Of a stretch of 64,000 nucleotides of DNA, positions 18,121 to 27,777 are shown one piece after another. A model generated the notes under the pieces. That model saw only the letters and a program-made list of their open reading frames with translations. It did not search any database and had not been told where the DNA came from. The stretch covers positions 1 through 64,000 of the forward strand of contig NZ_JAJMOX010000011.1 in NCBI RefSeq assembly GCF_020991455.1, in the 5' to 3' direction. The stretch comes from Flavobacterium sp. JAS. GTDB lineage: Bacteria > Bacteroidota > Bacteroidia > Flavobacteriales > Flavobacteriaceae. The position numbers and the translations under genes are program-made. Position 1 is the first letter of the stretch. The number at the start of each line of letters is the position of its first letter.

Positions 18121-19488
18121 TTAAGGAAATACCAAAGAAATCGAAGTTCCTTTTTCTAACTCCGAATCGACTATGACATTAATCGTATGAAGTTTTAATA
18201 TTTGCATTGTTACGAAAAGCCCTAATCCCTGTCCCTGAATATGGCGTGTATTATCGCTTCTGAAAAAGAGATCAAAAATAGATTCTTTATCATTTTCTGA
18301 AATTCCCGGTCCTTTATCTGTAATTTTTACCTGAAGCTTTCCTTCTTTCGAAAAAGCAAAAACGGCAACTTGTTCAGGAGAAGAAAACTTAATGGCGTTG
18401 TCGAGAATATTATACAATGCAATAAAAATCATGTGTTTATTGCCATGAATGGAAAGCAAATCTTCATCATCAGAAATAGCATCAAAATTTACCGAAACTT
18501 TAGATTCGGGATATTCTATGGCTTTCTTTTCGAGAACATTCCATAAGATTTCGTCGATTCTGACCGTTTCCATTTGCTGAGGCTCGGAAAGTTCCAGTCC
18601 TGATAATACTAAAAGACTGTCCAAAGTAGATTTTAAATGTAACGTATCTTTTTTTAGCGATTTTAGAATTTGCTCGTATTGTTCGTTGGTTCTTGGCTGC
18701 TGCAACGAAACATCAATATCTCCAATAATAATCGTAAGCGGTGTTTTTAGTTCGTGCGAAGCGTTTTTTAGAAAGTTGTTCTGAATCATGATTCCGCTTT
18801 CTAATCTTTCTAAGAGATAGTTGAAAGTGGTAATAAGTTCTTTAATTTCATCTTTTCCGCTTGTTTGAGGCACTTCTAATCTCGAATGAAGATTTTCGGT
18901 CGTTATCGTATTTACTTTTGCAATAACACGCTCAAAAGGAAGGAAAGTTTGTTTGGCAAGAAATGTTCCCAAAAGATAATTTATCGGAATTCCGGCGAGA
19001 TAAAAAAGAATAAACATAATGCCCAAAATCTCCAATTGTCGGTTTCCTGCACGATCAATTCCCGAAACTACAATAATAAAATCTCCCTGATTGTCTTTGT
19101 AAAATAAACCTACAAATTGCCTTCCGTTGATTTTAAAATGTAAAATTTTATCTTTTTGGATTAAATCCAAATATTGATCACTCAGCTGAATATCAATATT
19201 ATCGTGTACGAAAAGCTTTTTGGTTTTGGCATCATAAACCCTTATCGATTCATTATTGATCCGATTGTATTGCAGTTCAATTTGATGGTAACGTTCACTG
19301 CTAATTTCTTTGATTTCATCTTTTTCGAAGTAAAAAAGAGCCGTTGTCATCGCATGATCTTCAAGATTATCATAATAAAGATCTTTCATGTGAGTTCTGA
19401 ACAGTAAGAAAGAGCCCGCCATTACAAGTCCAACCGTAAAAGCAAAGAGCAAACTGGAATTAATCGCCAGTTTGTTTTTAAGATTCAT
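18121..19488 (-). CDS. Two-component sensor histidine kinase (HAMP/HisKA)
   Basis: Inner-membrane kinase of 455 residues. TM1 is at about 10-30, a periplasmic sensor of about 130 residues follows, and TM2 is at about 151-172. A HAMP-like linker precedes the HisKA domain with H245 in NASHELKTPLT. The HATPase domain has the N-box (NILDNAIKFS), DKGPGIS and GQGLGLF. The start overlaps the response-regulator stop by 11 bp, so the two are translationally coupled. The signal is unknown; nearby genes encode a bestrophin-like and a mechanosensitive channel. Confidence 0.95.
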   Translation of the reverse strand: MNLKNKLAINSSLLFAFTVGLVMAGSFLLFRTHMKDLYYDNLEDHAMTTALFYFEKDEIKEISSERYHQIELQYNRINNESIRVYDAKTKKLFVHDNIDIQLSDQYLDLIQKDKILHFKINGRQFVGLFYKDNQGDFIIVVSGIDRAGNRQLEILGIMFILFYLAGIPINYLLGTFLAKQTFLPFERVIAKVNTITTENLHSRLEVPQTSGKDEIKELITTFNYLLERLESGIMIQNNFLKNASHELKTPLTIIIGDIDVSLQQPRTNEQYEQILKSLKKDTLHLKSTLDSLLVLSGLELSEPQQMETVRIDEILWNVLEKKAIEYPESKVSVNFDAISDDEDLLSIHGNKHMIFIALYNILDNAIKFSSPEQVAVFAFSKEGKLQVKITDKGPGISENDKESIFDLFFRSDNTRHIQGQGLGLFVTMQILKLHTINVIVDSELEKGTSISLVFP

Positions 19489-20170
19489 GACTTTTTTGTT
19501 TCAGCATATATCCTGTTCCTTTTATGGTATGAATTAATGGCGTAGCGAAGTTTTTGTCGACTTTATTTCGAAGATAATTGATATAAACATCTACAGTATT
19601 AGAATTCATGTCAAGATCGAGATTCCAAACCGCTTGAGCAATGGCAATTCGTGATAAAGCAGTTTCTCTGTTTTTCATAAAAAAGATTAGAAGCTTAAGT
19701 TCTCTCGATGATAAGTTGAGTTCTTTTCCGTCTCTTGTGGCGCTTTGTTCCTTCATATTAATCTCAATTCCAGCATAAGATTGAAAGTCTAATATTCCGG
19801 TACTAAATTCGGCACGACGAAGCTGAGCGTTTATTCTCGCCAGAAGTTCTTCAAACAAAAAAGGTTTTGCCAAATAATCATCGGCACCAGATTGTAATCC
19901 TTTTACTTTTTCATGCGGAGTATCTAATGCACTTAAAATAAGTATTGGAACGATTATTTTTCTATTTCGTAAAACTTCGCAAACCTCAAATCCGGTAATA
20001 TCTGGAAGCATAATATCGAGGATAATAATATCGAAATCATTTTCCATGACTTCATTGATGGCGTCATAACCTTTTGAAACCGTTTTAACCTGATAGAGAT
20101 TTTCTTCAAGCCCTCTCGAAATAAAAGAAGCGACTCTGGGATCGTCTTCAACTAATAATACTCTATTCAT
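19478..20170 (-). CDS. OmpR/PhoB-family response regulator
   Basis: Response regulator of 230 residues. The receiver domain (about 1-115) has the acidic pocket EDD at 8-10, phospho-acceptor Asp in IIILDIMLPD (about 53) and Lys in YLAKPF (about 103). A winged-helix DNA-binding domain (about 130-225) follows (SRELKLLIFFMKN, VDVYINYLRNKVD, IHTIKGTGYML). It is cotranscribed with the downstream kinase (11-bp overlap). The bestrophin gene lies 31 bp upstream on the same strand and may belong to the same transcript. Confidence 0.96.
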   Translation of the reverse strand: MNRVLLVEDDPRVASFISRGLEENLYQVKTVSKGYDAINEVMENDFDIIILDIMLPDITGFEVCEVLRNRKIIVPILILSALDTPHEKVKGLQSGADDYLAKPFLFEELLARINAQLRRAEFSTGILDFQSYAGIEINMKEQSATRDGKELNLSSRELKLLIFFMKNRETALSRIAIAQAVWNLDLDMNSNTVDVYINYLRNKVDKNFATPLIHTIKGTGYMLKQKSHES

Positions 20171-20201
20171 AACCGAATATAATTGGGGTGTGCAATATCA
20201 T

Positions 20202-21119
20202 TTAAGTAATACAATAAGCATTAGTATGACTTACTGGATTTACTTTTTTATCGTTTAATTCTAACAAGGTATTTTCGATCATTTGCGACATTGCGTCTAA
20301 TGCAAGATCGTTGGGCTGCAAACCAAACGGATTTTCTAATTCATCGGCAATTGCTTCAAGAGCTACAAAAGTATAGGCTATAAAAACAATTATAAAAGGT
20401 GTAATCCAACCCATTGTTTCAACAAAACCAAAAGACAGTAAAAAGCAATAAATATAAACGGTTCTGTGCAACAATACGCTGTAAGTATAAGGGATTGGTG
20501 TACCTGCGATTCGTTCACATCCACCAACAATGTCAGATAGTTTGTTCAGATTTTCTTCGAAAGCAAGTTGGGTAATGCTGTCGATTTTGTTTTCTGATTT
20601 GGCATTTTTGACCCAAATTCCTAATTCTCTTAAAATAATTATAGGTTTGAATTTTACTTCTTTAAGCTGATCCGCAAACTCTTTAGGAAGTAATCGATTC
20701 AGATCTTGTTCAGAATTGGTTTCTCTAAGCTGATGTTTTAAACTATAGACAAATGCAATAAGTAAGTTGGTGAAGTTTTCTCGTTTGGCTTCATATTCTT
20801 TGTCATTAATTAGTGTAATGCTTTGTCGGGCAAGAGATCTGGTGTCGTTTAATAAGGCGCCCCAAAGTTTTCTACCTTCCCAAAAACGATCATAACTCAC
20901 GTTGTTTCGAAAGCCCAAAAATATAGCCAGCGCAATTCCGAATAAAGTGAAAATGGCAGGATTAATATGTAAATTATATTCAAGAAGATAAGGCTTAAAA
21001 TAAACAACGAGAAGCGAAAATAAAAGCAATAATAGAAGCCTCGGAAGGAGTTGCGGTAAAACAGAACCTCTCCATTCAAAGAGCATTTTAAACCAGGTAT
21101 TCTTTTTCTTTATAATCAT
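20202..21119 (-). CDS. Bestrophin-like (UPF0187) channel
   Basis: Inner-membrane protein of 305 residues with hydrophobic pairs at about 20-65 and 215-255. It has the family segment FRNNVSYDRFWEGRKLWGALLNDTRSLAR (first 20 residues FRNNVSYDRFWEGRKLWGAL, about 70-89) and the C-terminal LENPFGLQPNDLALD. Bacterial bestrophin homologues form pentameric ion channels. It is 31 bp upstream of the response regulator. The ion carried is not predictable here. Confidence 0.9.
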   Translation of the reverse strand: MIIKKKNTWFKMLFEWRGSVLPQLLPRLLLLLLFSLLVVYFKPYLLEYNLHINPAIFTLFGIALAIFLGFRNNVSYDRFWEGRKLWGALLNDTRSLARQSITLINDKEYEAKRENFTNLLIAFVYSLKHQLRETNSEQDLNRLLPKEFADQLKEVKFKPIIILRELGIWVKNAKSENKIDSITQLAFEENLNKLSDIVGGCERIAGTPIPYTYSVLLHRTVYIYCFLLSFGFVETMGWITPFIIVFIAYTFVALEAIADELENPFGLQPNDLALDAMSQMIENTLLELNDKKVNPVSHTNAYCIT

Positions 21120-21154
21120 TTGGAAAAAATGAAATTCGATGTTATAAAAGTAAT

Positions 21155-21192
21155 TAAAAAAGCCGTCAGATTATAGCAATAAGACGGCTTTT
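21155..21192 (-). terminator. Rho-independent terminator after MscS gene
   Basis: Stem AAAAGCCGTC/GACGGCTTTT with a loop of about 15 nt, followed on the minus strand by a T-rich tract. It separates the MscS gene from the bestrophin gene. Confidence 0.75.
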
Positions 21193-21210
21193 GAAATTGA
21201 AATATTTTTT

Positions 21211-23571
21211 CTAGGTAGATAAAGTCAAACCTTTAGCTTTAAAATTACTGTAAAGCATTTGTCTTGCACTACTTATTGTTTCTTCGGTACGGTAAATACT
21301 GCACCAGAATTTTACTTGTAATTTGAATTTTCCATCGGCAATAGCGGTATAATAAATCTGGGGAGGCTTAGTATTATTAACTAATTCCATACTTTCCAGA
21401 GATTCTAATATTAGCGTATTAATTTCTTCCGGCATAATTTCGCCGCTAACTTCGATGGCAACCTCTACCAGTTTAAAATTGTCGGTGTAAGTCCAATTGG
21501 TAATGTTTTGGGACAATAAATTACCATTCGGAATAATAATTTCGGCACCATTTGCTGAATTGATTTTGGTAGTTCGCAACCCCATTGATTTTACACGACC
21601 GGAGTCAGAACTTATATTGATAACGTCTCCAATTTGTATCGGTTTATCAAAAATTAAAATAATACCTGAAACGAAATTGTTAACCACGCTTTGCAATCCA
21701 AGTCCAACACCGACACCTAAAGCACCTAACAAAATACTTAGTTTGTCTAATGGCATTCCGGATGCGGCAACGGCAAGAAGATATCCAACAATTAATACCA
21801 CAAGTCTTGTAATGAGTAATTTAGAATGTTGTCTTTTATTGACGTTTTCTTCATTTTCATCGTCAATTTCGCCAAAAAAGTACGCTACATAATTCTGCAA
21901 TAAATGCGCTACCCAAATAATGATAAAGAACAATACAATGTTTCCTAAAGTAAAAGTGATGCTTCCAATTGTATTTGGATGACTTAATAATGAGGCTAAA
22001 CCGGCACGCAGCGATTCCCAAATATTTAAGTTAGCTGCGATTACAACAATCCACATATAACTAATTATGATAATGAAAGGTTTTTTGAGTGTGGCAGACA
22101 GGCTTTCGTGATCAAAAATCTTTTCGATGTCACGTTTAATTCTGGTGGTATAAATCTGTAAAAGAATAACTTCTAAAACAATTTTCAAAAGCACGCTTAA
22201 AGCCACAATTTGCGTTAGCGATATAAAAGCCGTAAGACTTAACATATTGGCCAATGAAACTCTTCCGAAAAGGTTATTCAAAATCGACAGGACATTCAAA
22301 CCAATAAAAATGATCGTCGCCCATTTAAAAAATCCTTTGATATAAAGCTGTTCTTTTAAAGTTTTAATTTGAACCAAACCATAGCGAATTCCCAAAATGT
22401 TGATCACAATAAAAGCACAACGCTGAATAAATCCTACTGCAATAAACAAGTCCAGAAAACATAAAATAAAGAATAAAACTAAAAGATATACCCAGTTTTT
22501 CATGGCCACCGCCGACCATTTATTCTTAAAAAGAACCGTAAGAAGCCCCAGAAGCACAAGCTGAATCAATTCTATAAACAATGCCGGAGCATATAAATTA
22601 CTCACCACAGCAATGTTAAGTCCAATGACAGCAACCGGAATTATAACACCTCGATTTAAATATTTGAAGTTAAATTGAGATAGATTTTCGTCATGACCGT
22701 TGCTTTTGAGGTATTTTACATTTCGGGAAATATACCAGCCCAATAATCCCATTAATAAAACCAATGTAATTAAACCACCGGCTCTGTAACTTAAATAATA
22801 GGCGGCGACATTCTCTTCGATAATGATCTTGGCTTTGATGTTTTTGCCTACTATTTTTTTAGCTGTCGAATCGTTTTTGCTCCACAAAGTTGGGTAATCT
22901 TCTTTAAGCATACCTACTCCAGACTGCTCAAGTTTGCTTTCAACAGTAATTAAAGCATTCGAAACGGCAATTTTTCTTTCGACAGTAAGTCTTTTATTTT
23001 TGTTTAAAATACCCTGATTTTTGGTCATTAAACTGTCCGTGCTTAGATATCTGTTTTTAAGATTGGCAAATTCTTTTTTAAACTGCTTGCGACGGATTGT
23101 ATCCTTAAGAAGTGCCATTAAGGTTTTGTCCTTGCGCAAATCAATTACACGGGTTTTGATTTTTTCCAAAGCCAGATTGCGCGAATTGATACCCTTATTT
23201 TGTTCTTCAAGTTCCTGCTCAATTTCCTTCAGCACAATACGATACATTTGCTGATTGCGCACATTAGGATTTGCACCTTTTAAACTCTCCAGAATAAGAT
23301 CAAGTTTGCTTTGTGTTCTTTTGATATCACCAAATAAATGGTGACTGTTTCCATCAAATTCGGTGTCATTATGAGCGGATTCCAGCACTTCTCCGGCTTT
23401 TTCAATCGCCATTAAATAATCACTATCCGTAGCACTTTCCTGAAAAAGACTAGTACGGTTTTCTTTTTTTGGAGGAGCCGTTTGCGAATAGGCGAGTGGT
23501 GTGTAAAATAAGACTGCTAATAAGGCAAGTAAACAAATCGAATATCTTTTTTGAGTCATAATTTGAGTCAT
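21211..23571 (-). CDS. Large MscS-family mechanosensitive channel
   Basis: Inner-membrane channel of about 786 residues. A signal peptide is followed by a periplasmic coiled-coil-rich region (to about 270), then about ten TM segments. The MscS core is GALGVGVGLGLQSVVNNFVS (pore helix TM3) followed by the beta domain DKPIQIGDVINI, ending with an alpha/beta C-terminus. It is longer than minimal MscS and resembles MscK/YbdG-type multi-TM members. A reading from a TTG at 23586 overlaps a TACATTTG -7 box (23584-23591), so I start at ATG 23571; ATG 23559 gives a cleaner signal peptide and is equally possible. Confidence 0.9.
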   Translation of the reverse strand: MTQIMTQKRYSICLLALLAVLFYTPLAYSQTAPPKKENRTSLFQESATDSDYLMAIEKAGEVLESAHNDTEFDGNSHHLFGDIKRTQSKLDLILESLKGANPNVRNQQMYRIVLKEIEQELEEQNKGINSRNLALEKIKTRVIDLRKDKTLMALLKDTIRRKQFKKEFANLKNRYLSTDSLMTKNQGILNKNKRLTVERKIAVSNALITVESKLEQSGVGMLKEDYPTLWSKNDSTAKKIVGKNIKAKIIIEENVAAYYLSYRAGGLITLVLLMGLLGWYISRNVKYLKSNGHDENLSQFNFKYLNRGVIIPVAVIGLNIAVVSNLYAPALFIELIQLVLLGLLTVLFKNKWSAVAMKNWVYLLVLFFILCFLDLFIAVGFIQRCAFIVINILGIRYGLVQIKTLKEQLYIKGFFKWATIIFIGLNVLSILNNLFGRVSLANMLSLTAFISLTQIVALSVLLKIVLEVILLQIYTTRIKRDIEKIFDHESLSATLKKPFIIIISYMWIVVIAANLNIWESLRAGLASLLSHPNTIGSITFTLGNIVLFFIIIWVAHLLQNYVAYFFGEIDDENEENVNKRQHSKLLITRLVVLIVGYLLAVAASGMPLDKLSILLGALGVGVGLGLQSVVNNFVSGIILIFDKPIQIGDVINISSDSGRVKSMGLRTTKINSANGAEIIIPNGNLLSQNITNWTYTDNFKLVEVAIEVSGEIMPEEINTLILESLESMELVNNTKPPQIYYTAIADGKFKLQVKFWCSIYRTEETISSARQMLYSNFKAKGLTLST

Positions 23572-23583
23572 AAATTTAAGCTT

Positions 23584-23591
23584 CAAATGTA
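23584..23591 (-). promoter_or_regulatory. -7 box upstream of MscS gene
   Basis: TACATTTG on the minus strand, 12 to 24 bp before the candidate ATG starts of the channel gene. Confidence 0.5.
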
Positions 23592-23995
23592 ATTTTTTTT
23601 GCAGTATTTATGATGAAGAGTATGATAAAATTTGGTTAAAAGAGAGTTTGTGATTAATCTCGCAAAAGTCGCAGATTCACGAAGCTTATGTACAATATGT
23701 CATTTCGACGAAGGAGAAATCCTCGTGAGAAGCTCGACAAAGATTGGATTCTCGTTTTGGATTTACTTTGCATGAATTCACATAGACTAAAGTCTACAAG
23801 GAATAATCTTTTTACCCCATTTATCCCGAAGTCTCGGGAGCGGCAAAAAAGACAAAGGGAAGCAAACACAAAACAGAAAAAAATCTGCCTAATCTGCTAA
23901 ATCTGCGAGCAAAAAAGAGAGAAGTAAAAAGAAAACTTTAAAAATATTATATTCGTACTCTTATACCACCAAAATACAAAAAAAACTACTGCAAA
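23587..23995. other. 409-bp divergent gap with a repeat fragment
   Basis: It lies between the divergent MscS and antiporter genes. Near 23698-23745 it carries half of a TTGTCATTTCGA-type repeat (GTCATTTCGACGAAGGAGAA). Open frames of about 70 codons on both strands here have no protein-like features, and I do not call them. Confidence 0.55.
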
Positions 23996-25597
23996 ATGGA
24001 GAATATTACCATAATTATCATGTTACTATTTGGAGTCGCATTCCTAAGTCTTGTTAGTAAAAAGTACAATTTTCCCATTCCTATAGTGTTGGTACTTTGT
24101 GGTGTTGTTATCAGTATTGTTCCCGGACTTCCGGTAATTGCTTTAAGTCCCGAAGTGGTTTTTATTGTCTTTTTACCACCGCTTTTATACCACGCTGCGT
24201 GGTACACCAGTTGGTCCGATTTTAAGCAAACCATTCGGCCAATTACACTTGCGGCTGTTGGTTTGGTTTTGTTTACCACAGCTGCCGTTGCTATTGCCGC
24301 ACATATGTTGATCGATGATATTTCCTGGCCGTTGGCTTTTCTTTTGGGGGCAATTGTTTCGCCGCCTGATGCAGTTTCGGCAACTTCTATTACAAAAGGT
24401 TTGGGTTTACACCCGAGATTAATTGCGATTCTCGAAGGCGAAAGTCTGGTGAATGATGCCAGTGGTTTGGTCGCTTACAAATATGCTTTGACCGCAATTA
24501 CTGCCGGAAATTTTGTGCTTTGGCAAGCAGGATTAAACTTTGTGGTAATGTCTGTATTAGGAATTGCGATTGGTTTAGTTGTTGGATATGTGATGAGTTT
24601 TATTCATAAAAGATTTGTTTGCGATGAGGTTATCGAGGCTACTTTAACTTTGCTGACGCCTTTTGCATCTTATTTAATTGCTGAACATTTTGAATGTTCC
24701 GGTGTTCTTGCTGTAGTTGCCACAGGACTTTTTCTTTCGGCGAGATCGGGGACTATTTTTACACACGAAAGCCGAATCATGACTGGAACGATTTGGAGTG
24801 TTTTAACGAATATTTTAAACGGTTTGATCTTTGTCTTAATCGGATTACAGTTACGACAAATTATTGAAGGAATTGGCGATTATTCGGGTTGGTCGTTGTT
24901 TGTTTGGGGCGCTTCGGTAAGTTTAGTCGTGATTTTGGTGCGTTTTTTATGGGTTATTCCGGCAACTTTACTTCCAAGATACATTAGTAAAAAGATCCGT
25001 TTGCAGGAAGAATTCGATTTCAGGAACATGATTGTTTTTGGTTGGTCCGGAATGCGTGGCGTAGTATCGATGGCGGCTGCATTGGCGCTTCCGTTAATGA
25101 TGAATAAAACAGAAGTTTTCCCGCTCCGAAACCTCATCATTTATCTCGTTTTTTGTGTGATACTTTCCACTTTAGTCATTCAGGGATTGACATTACCATG
25201 GTTAATTAAAAGACTAAAAATTGAAAAATACTCGATTCTTGCCGAAGAATACGAGATCCGAAACATTATCGTTTCGCAAACCATTACCCATATCGAAGAT
25301 AATTTTTCCTTACTCAATGACGACTTACTCCACAACATAAAAAGCAAATACGAAGTAAAATTCAATCGGCTTCAAAAAACGGAACTTCCAGCCAATTTCT
25401 TTGGAAAAGGTAAATTGATGGGAGGTGAGATTTTCAACGATTTTACTAAACTTCAAATCGATCTTTTGAATGTTGAACGCAACAAATTAGAATCGATGCA
25501 TAAATCGGGTTCTGTCAATGAAGAGATTTTTAGAAAGATTGAGAAGGAGTTGGATTTGGAGGAGACTAGGTTGTGGATGGAGATGTATGAGGATTAG
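23996..25597 (+). CDS. CPA1-family Na+/H+ antiporter
   Basis: Inner-membrane cation/proton exchanger of 533 residues. About 12 TM segments fill residues 1-410, with family motifs FLPPLLYHAAW, GAIVSPPDAVSATSI and EGESLVNDASGLVAYK (the ND pair is ion-binding in CPA1 proteins). GWSGMRGVVSMAAALALP follows later in the membrane domain. A hydrophilic C-terminal tail of about 120 residues is probably regulatory. It stands alone on the plus strand, divergent from the MscS gene. Both proteins fit osmotic/ionic homeostasis. Confidence 0.93.
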   Translation: MENITIIIMLLFGVAFLSLVSKKYNFPIPIVLVLCGVVISIVPGLPVIALSPEVVFIVFLPPLLYHAAWYTSWSDFKQTIRPITLAAVGLVLFTTAAVAIAAHMLIDDISWPLAFLLGAIVSPPDAVSATSITKGLGLHPRLIAILEGESLVNDASGLVAYKYALTAITAGNFVLWQAGLNFVVMSVLGIAIGLVVGYVMSFIHKRFVCDEVIEATLTLLTPFASYLIAEHFECSGVLAVVATGLFLSARSGTIFTHESRIMTGTIWSVLTNILNGLIFVLIGLQLRQIIEGIGDYSGWSLFVWGASVSLVVILVRFLWVIPATLLPRYISKKIRLQEEFDFRNMIVFGWSGMRGVVSMAAALALPLMMNKTEVFPLRNLIIYLVFCVILSTLVIQGLTLPWLIKRLKIEKYSILAEEYEIRNIIVSQTITHIEDNFSLLNDDLLHNIKSKYEVKFNRLQKTELPANFFGKGKLMGGEIFNDFTKLQIDLLNVERNKLESMHKSGSVNEEIFRKIEKELDLEETRLWMEMYED

Positions 25598-26110
25598 TTT
25601 TATTTTTTTGAAGATTAAATTTTCAATAACATTTGTCTTCATAAATTTCTTGTTAAGCCTAAATTTCTCCCTAGCCCAGACAGAAGCGGCATCCTTTTTC
25701 TTGCTCCTTTAGCAAGGAAAAGATATAGCGAATGGCTGGAAATAACTCCAGAAAATTAAATTCCAATCCTAAAACTTCGGAATAACTCCCAAATTCCAAA
25801 AAAAAACCTTCTCCCGAAGCTTCGGGACGCTCAGGATGACAATAAGAAGTCTAAAAATCACCTGCAAAACCTCAACTCAAAAAATCTCTAAAAAGGCAAC
25901 AAAATCTGTAACCTGTATACCAAAACGTATAATAATTATACACTCAAAAACTACTCAAGAAAGCTAAATCGCTAGAATCCAGTAAAAAGTGATTATGGCA
26001 CGTGGCTTGCAAAATGGGAATAAGTGAAATCCTTTCCGATAATGAAAATAGAATCGGAGGGAAGCATTTTTAAATAAAAGCCCATACATAGCAATCAAAA
26101 GTAGTGTCAT
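25598..26110. other. 513-bp gap holding a dispersed repeat
   Basis: No credible gene between the antiporter and the glycosyltransferase. It contains the CTAGCCC-type element at 25671-25749 and a fragment GAAGCTTCGGGACGCTCAGG with GATGACAAT (about 25815-25842) that resembles the TTGTCATCCCGAG repeats. Confidence 0.6.
25671..25749 (+). repeat. Dispersed element CTAGCCC...GGAAATAACTCC, copy 1
   Basis: About 79 bp. It starts CTAGCCCAGACAGAAGCGGC, has a central hairpin CTTGCTcctttAGCAAG, and ends TAGCGAATGGCTGGAAATA then ACTCC. Copy 2 at 61187-61269 has the same ends and order of blocks but a different central hairpin, which suggests a mobile or structured intergenic element. Confidence 0.65.
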
Positions 26111-27565
26111 ATGAAAAGTGAAACCTTAACATCAGAACAATTTTATACTTCAAATTCAAATAGCAATAACGAACACGCCTTAAATGGTTCCATTTTTCGT
26201 ATTAACAATTCCAATTCAGCAGTAAAAAAAGTAAGTGAGCGCACCAAAAGTAAGTTTGGATTATTTGTGTTGGTGAGCACCTTTGCCTTAATGTTTGTTG
26301 GAGCATACTCTGTATATTATTTACAATCCGACTTTGATCAGTTTCAGATCGATAGAATGAATTCTTCCTGGGGACTTCCGTTCCTGATAGTGGCAGGATT
26401 ATTATTTTTCTTTCAAACAGGAGTATTTCTGTATAATTTATACTTGTTTTTTAACTACAAACCAATCGAATCGGTTGCGGATGAAATGTTACCAACTGTT
26501 ACCGTAATCGTTCCTGCGTACAACGAAGGAAAACTGGTTTGGGATACTTTATTGAGTTTGGCCGAAAGTGATTTTCCAGCACATAAACTTGAAATATTGG
26601 CCGTTGACGACGGAAGTAAAGATGATACCTGGTACTGGATGCAACAAGCCAAAATAAAATTGGGAGATCGTTTGACAATTTTTCAGCAACCTGAAAATGC
26701 AGGAAAACGTCACGCTCTTCACCGTGGATTCGAACTGGGAATGGGAGAAATTTTTGTAACGGTTGATAGTGATTCAATTGTTAAAAAAGATACTCTACGT
26801 AACTTAGTTAGTCCGTTTGTAGTTGACGAAAAATGTGGTGCAGTTGCCGGAAACGTTCATGTATTGAACAGTAAAAAGGCAATCTTGCCAAAAATGCTTA
26901 ACGTAAGTTTCGTAATGAGTTTTGAATTCATGCGTTCTGCCGAAAGTAAATTAGGTTCGGTTCTTTGTACTCCGGGAGCGGCTGCGGCTTATAGAAAAAC
27001 TTCGGTTTTTGCTTGTCTGGACGAATGGATCAACCAAACTTTTATGGGACAACCGTCTGATATTGGTGAAGATCGTGCAATGACAAATATGATTTTGAAA
27101 CAAGGTCAGCATGTATTGTTTCAGAGAAATGCATACGTACTAACAAACGTTCCGGAAGAATATACTGGATTGTACAAAATGTTCATTAGATGGAGCAGAA
27201 GTAATGTGCGTGAGAATATTGCAATGGCAAAATATGTTTTTACAGATTTTAGAGAAGGATCTAAATTTGGTGGCAGACTTTTATGGTTCAACCAAGCTTT
27301 GAAAATTGTTATGGCGTATCCGTTTATGATCTTTATGTTTGTTTTTATCGCCATGCATCCACTATTATTTTTAAGTTCTACCCTTTTGGGAATCTTAATC
27401 GTATCGAGTTTTCCGGTGTTGTTTTATGCTAAAAGATACAATCTTGCCGATTCGCTTTGGGCGTATTCTTATAGTGTTTTTTACACCTTCAGTTTATTCT
27501 GGATCACACCCTACGCCATTGTTACCGCGAATAAAAGAGGCTGGTTGACTCGTGGCTTAGTCTAA
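26111..27565 (+). CDS. Family 2 processive glycosyltransferase
   Basis: Inner-membrane polysaccharide synthase-like GT2 of 484 residues. Two TM segments are at about 50-70 and 91-112. The GT-A domain has VIVPAYNEG (about 136-144), DDGSKDD, VDSDSIV (DxD) and GEDRAMTN, and FIRWSRSN takes the place of the (Q/R)xxRW product-binding motif. Three to four C-terminal TM helices follow. The layout resembles NodC/PgaC/hyaluronan-type N-acetylglucosaminyltransferases. No other exopolysaccharide genes are adjacent, so the product is unknown. Confidence 0.9.
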   Translation: MKSETLTSEQFYTSNSNSNNEHALNGSIFRINNSNSAVKKVSERTKSKFGLFVLVSTFALMFVGAYSVYYLQSDFDQFQIDRMNSSWGLPFLIVAGLLFFFQTGVFLYNLYLFFNYKPIESVADEMLPTVTVIVPAYNEGKLVWDTLLSLAESDFPAHKLEILAVDDGSKDDTWYWMQQAKIKLGDRLTIFQQPENAGKRHALHRGFELGMGEIFVTVDSDSIVKKDTLRNLVSPFVVDEKCGAVAGNVHVLNSKKAILPKMLNVSFVMSFEFMRSAESKLGSVLCTPGAAAAYRKTSVFACLDEWINQTFMGQPSDIGEDRAMTNMILKQGQHVLFQRNAYVLTNVPEEYTGLYKMFIRWSRSNVRENIAMAKYVFTDFREGSKFGGRLLWFNQALKIVMAYPFMIFMFVFIAMHPLLFLSSTLLGILIVSSFPVLFYAKRYNLADSLWAYSYSVFYTFSLFWITPYAIVTANKRGWLTRGLV

Positions 27566-27614
27566 ATAAGATAATTGTAATTAAAAAAATAGAAATTTAA
27601 TTTGTTTTTTTATG

Positions 27615-27644
27615 ACTCCTGTTCCCCCGAGCAGGAGTTTTTTT
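27615..27644 (+). terminator. Rho-independent terminator after GT2 gene
   Basis: Stem ACTCCTG/CAGGAGT with a C-rich loop followed by seven T residues, 50 bp after the glycosyltransferase stop. Confidence 0.85.
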
Positions 27645-27754
27645 ATGGAGTGAATTTTTTGTTTGAACCGATTTTTAAACCTGTCAGGTTTGTCGTTGTA
27701 AATTATTCTGAAAAAAAAATCAATAATAAAAAAACGTTCATTCATTTATTATTT

Positions 27755-27762
27755 TATCTTTG
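27755..27762 (+). promoter_or_regulatory. -7 box of the TetR/MFS operon
   Basis: TATCTTTG, a perfect TAnnTTTG match. It overlaps a TTG at 27760 that could otherwise be taken as a start. The upstream AACGTTCATTCATTT (27733-27747) is the likely regulator-binding region. Confidence 0.65.
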
Positions 27763-27777
27763 TCAAAAATAATCAGT

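Noticed and set aside
23654-23900. Frames of about 70 codons on both strands upstream of the antiporter
   Set aside because: They cover a TTGTCATTTCGA-type repeat fragment; low-complexity, opposing frames with no family resemblance.
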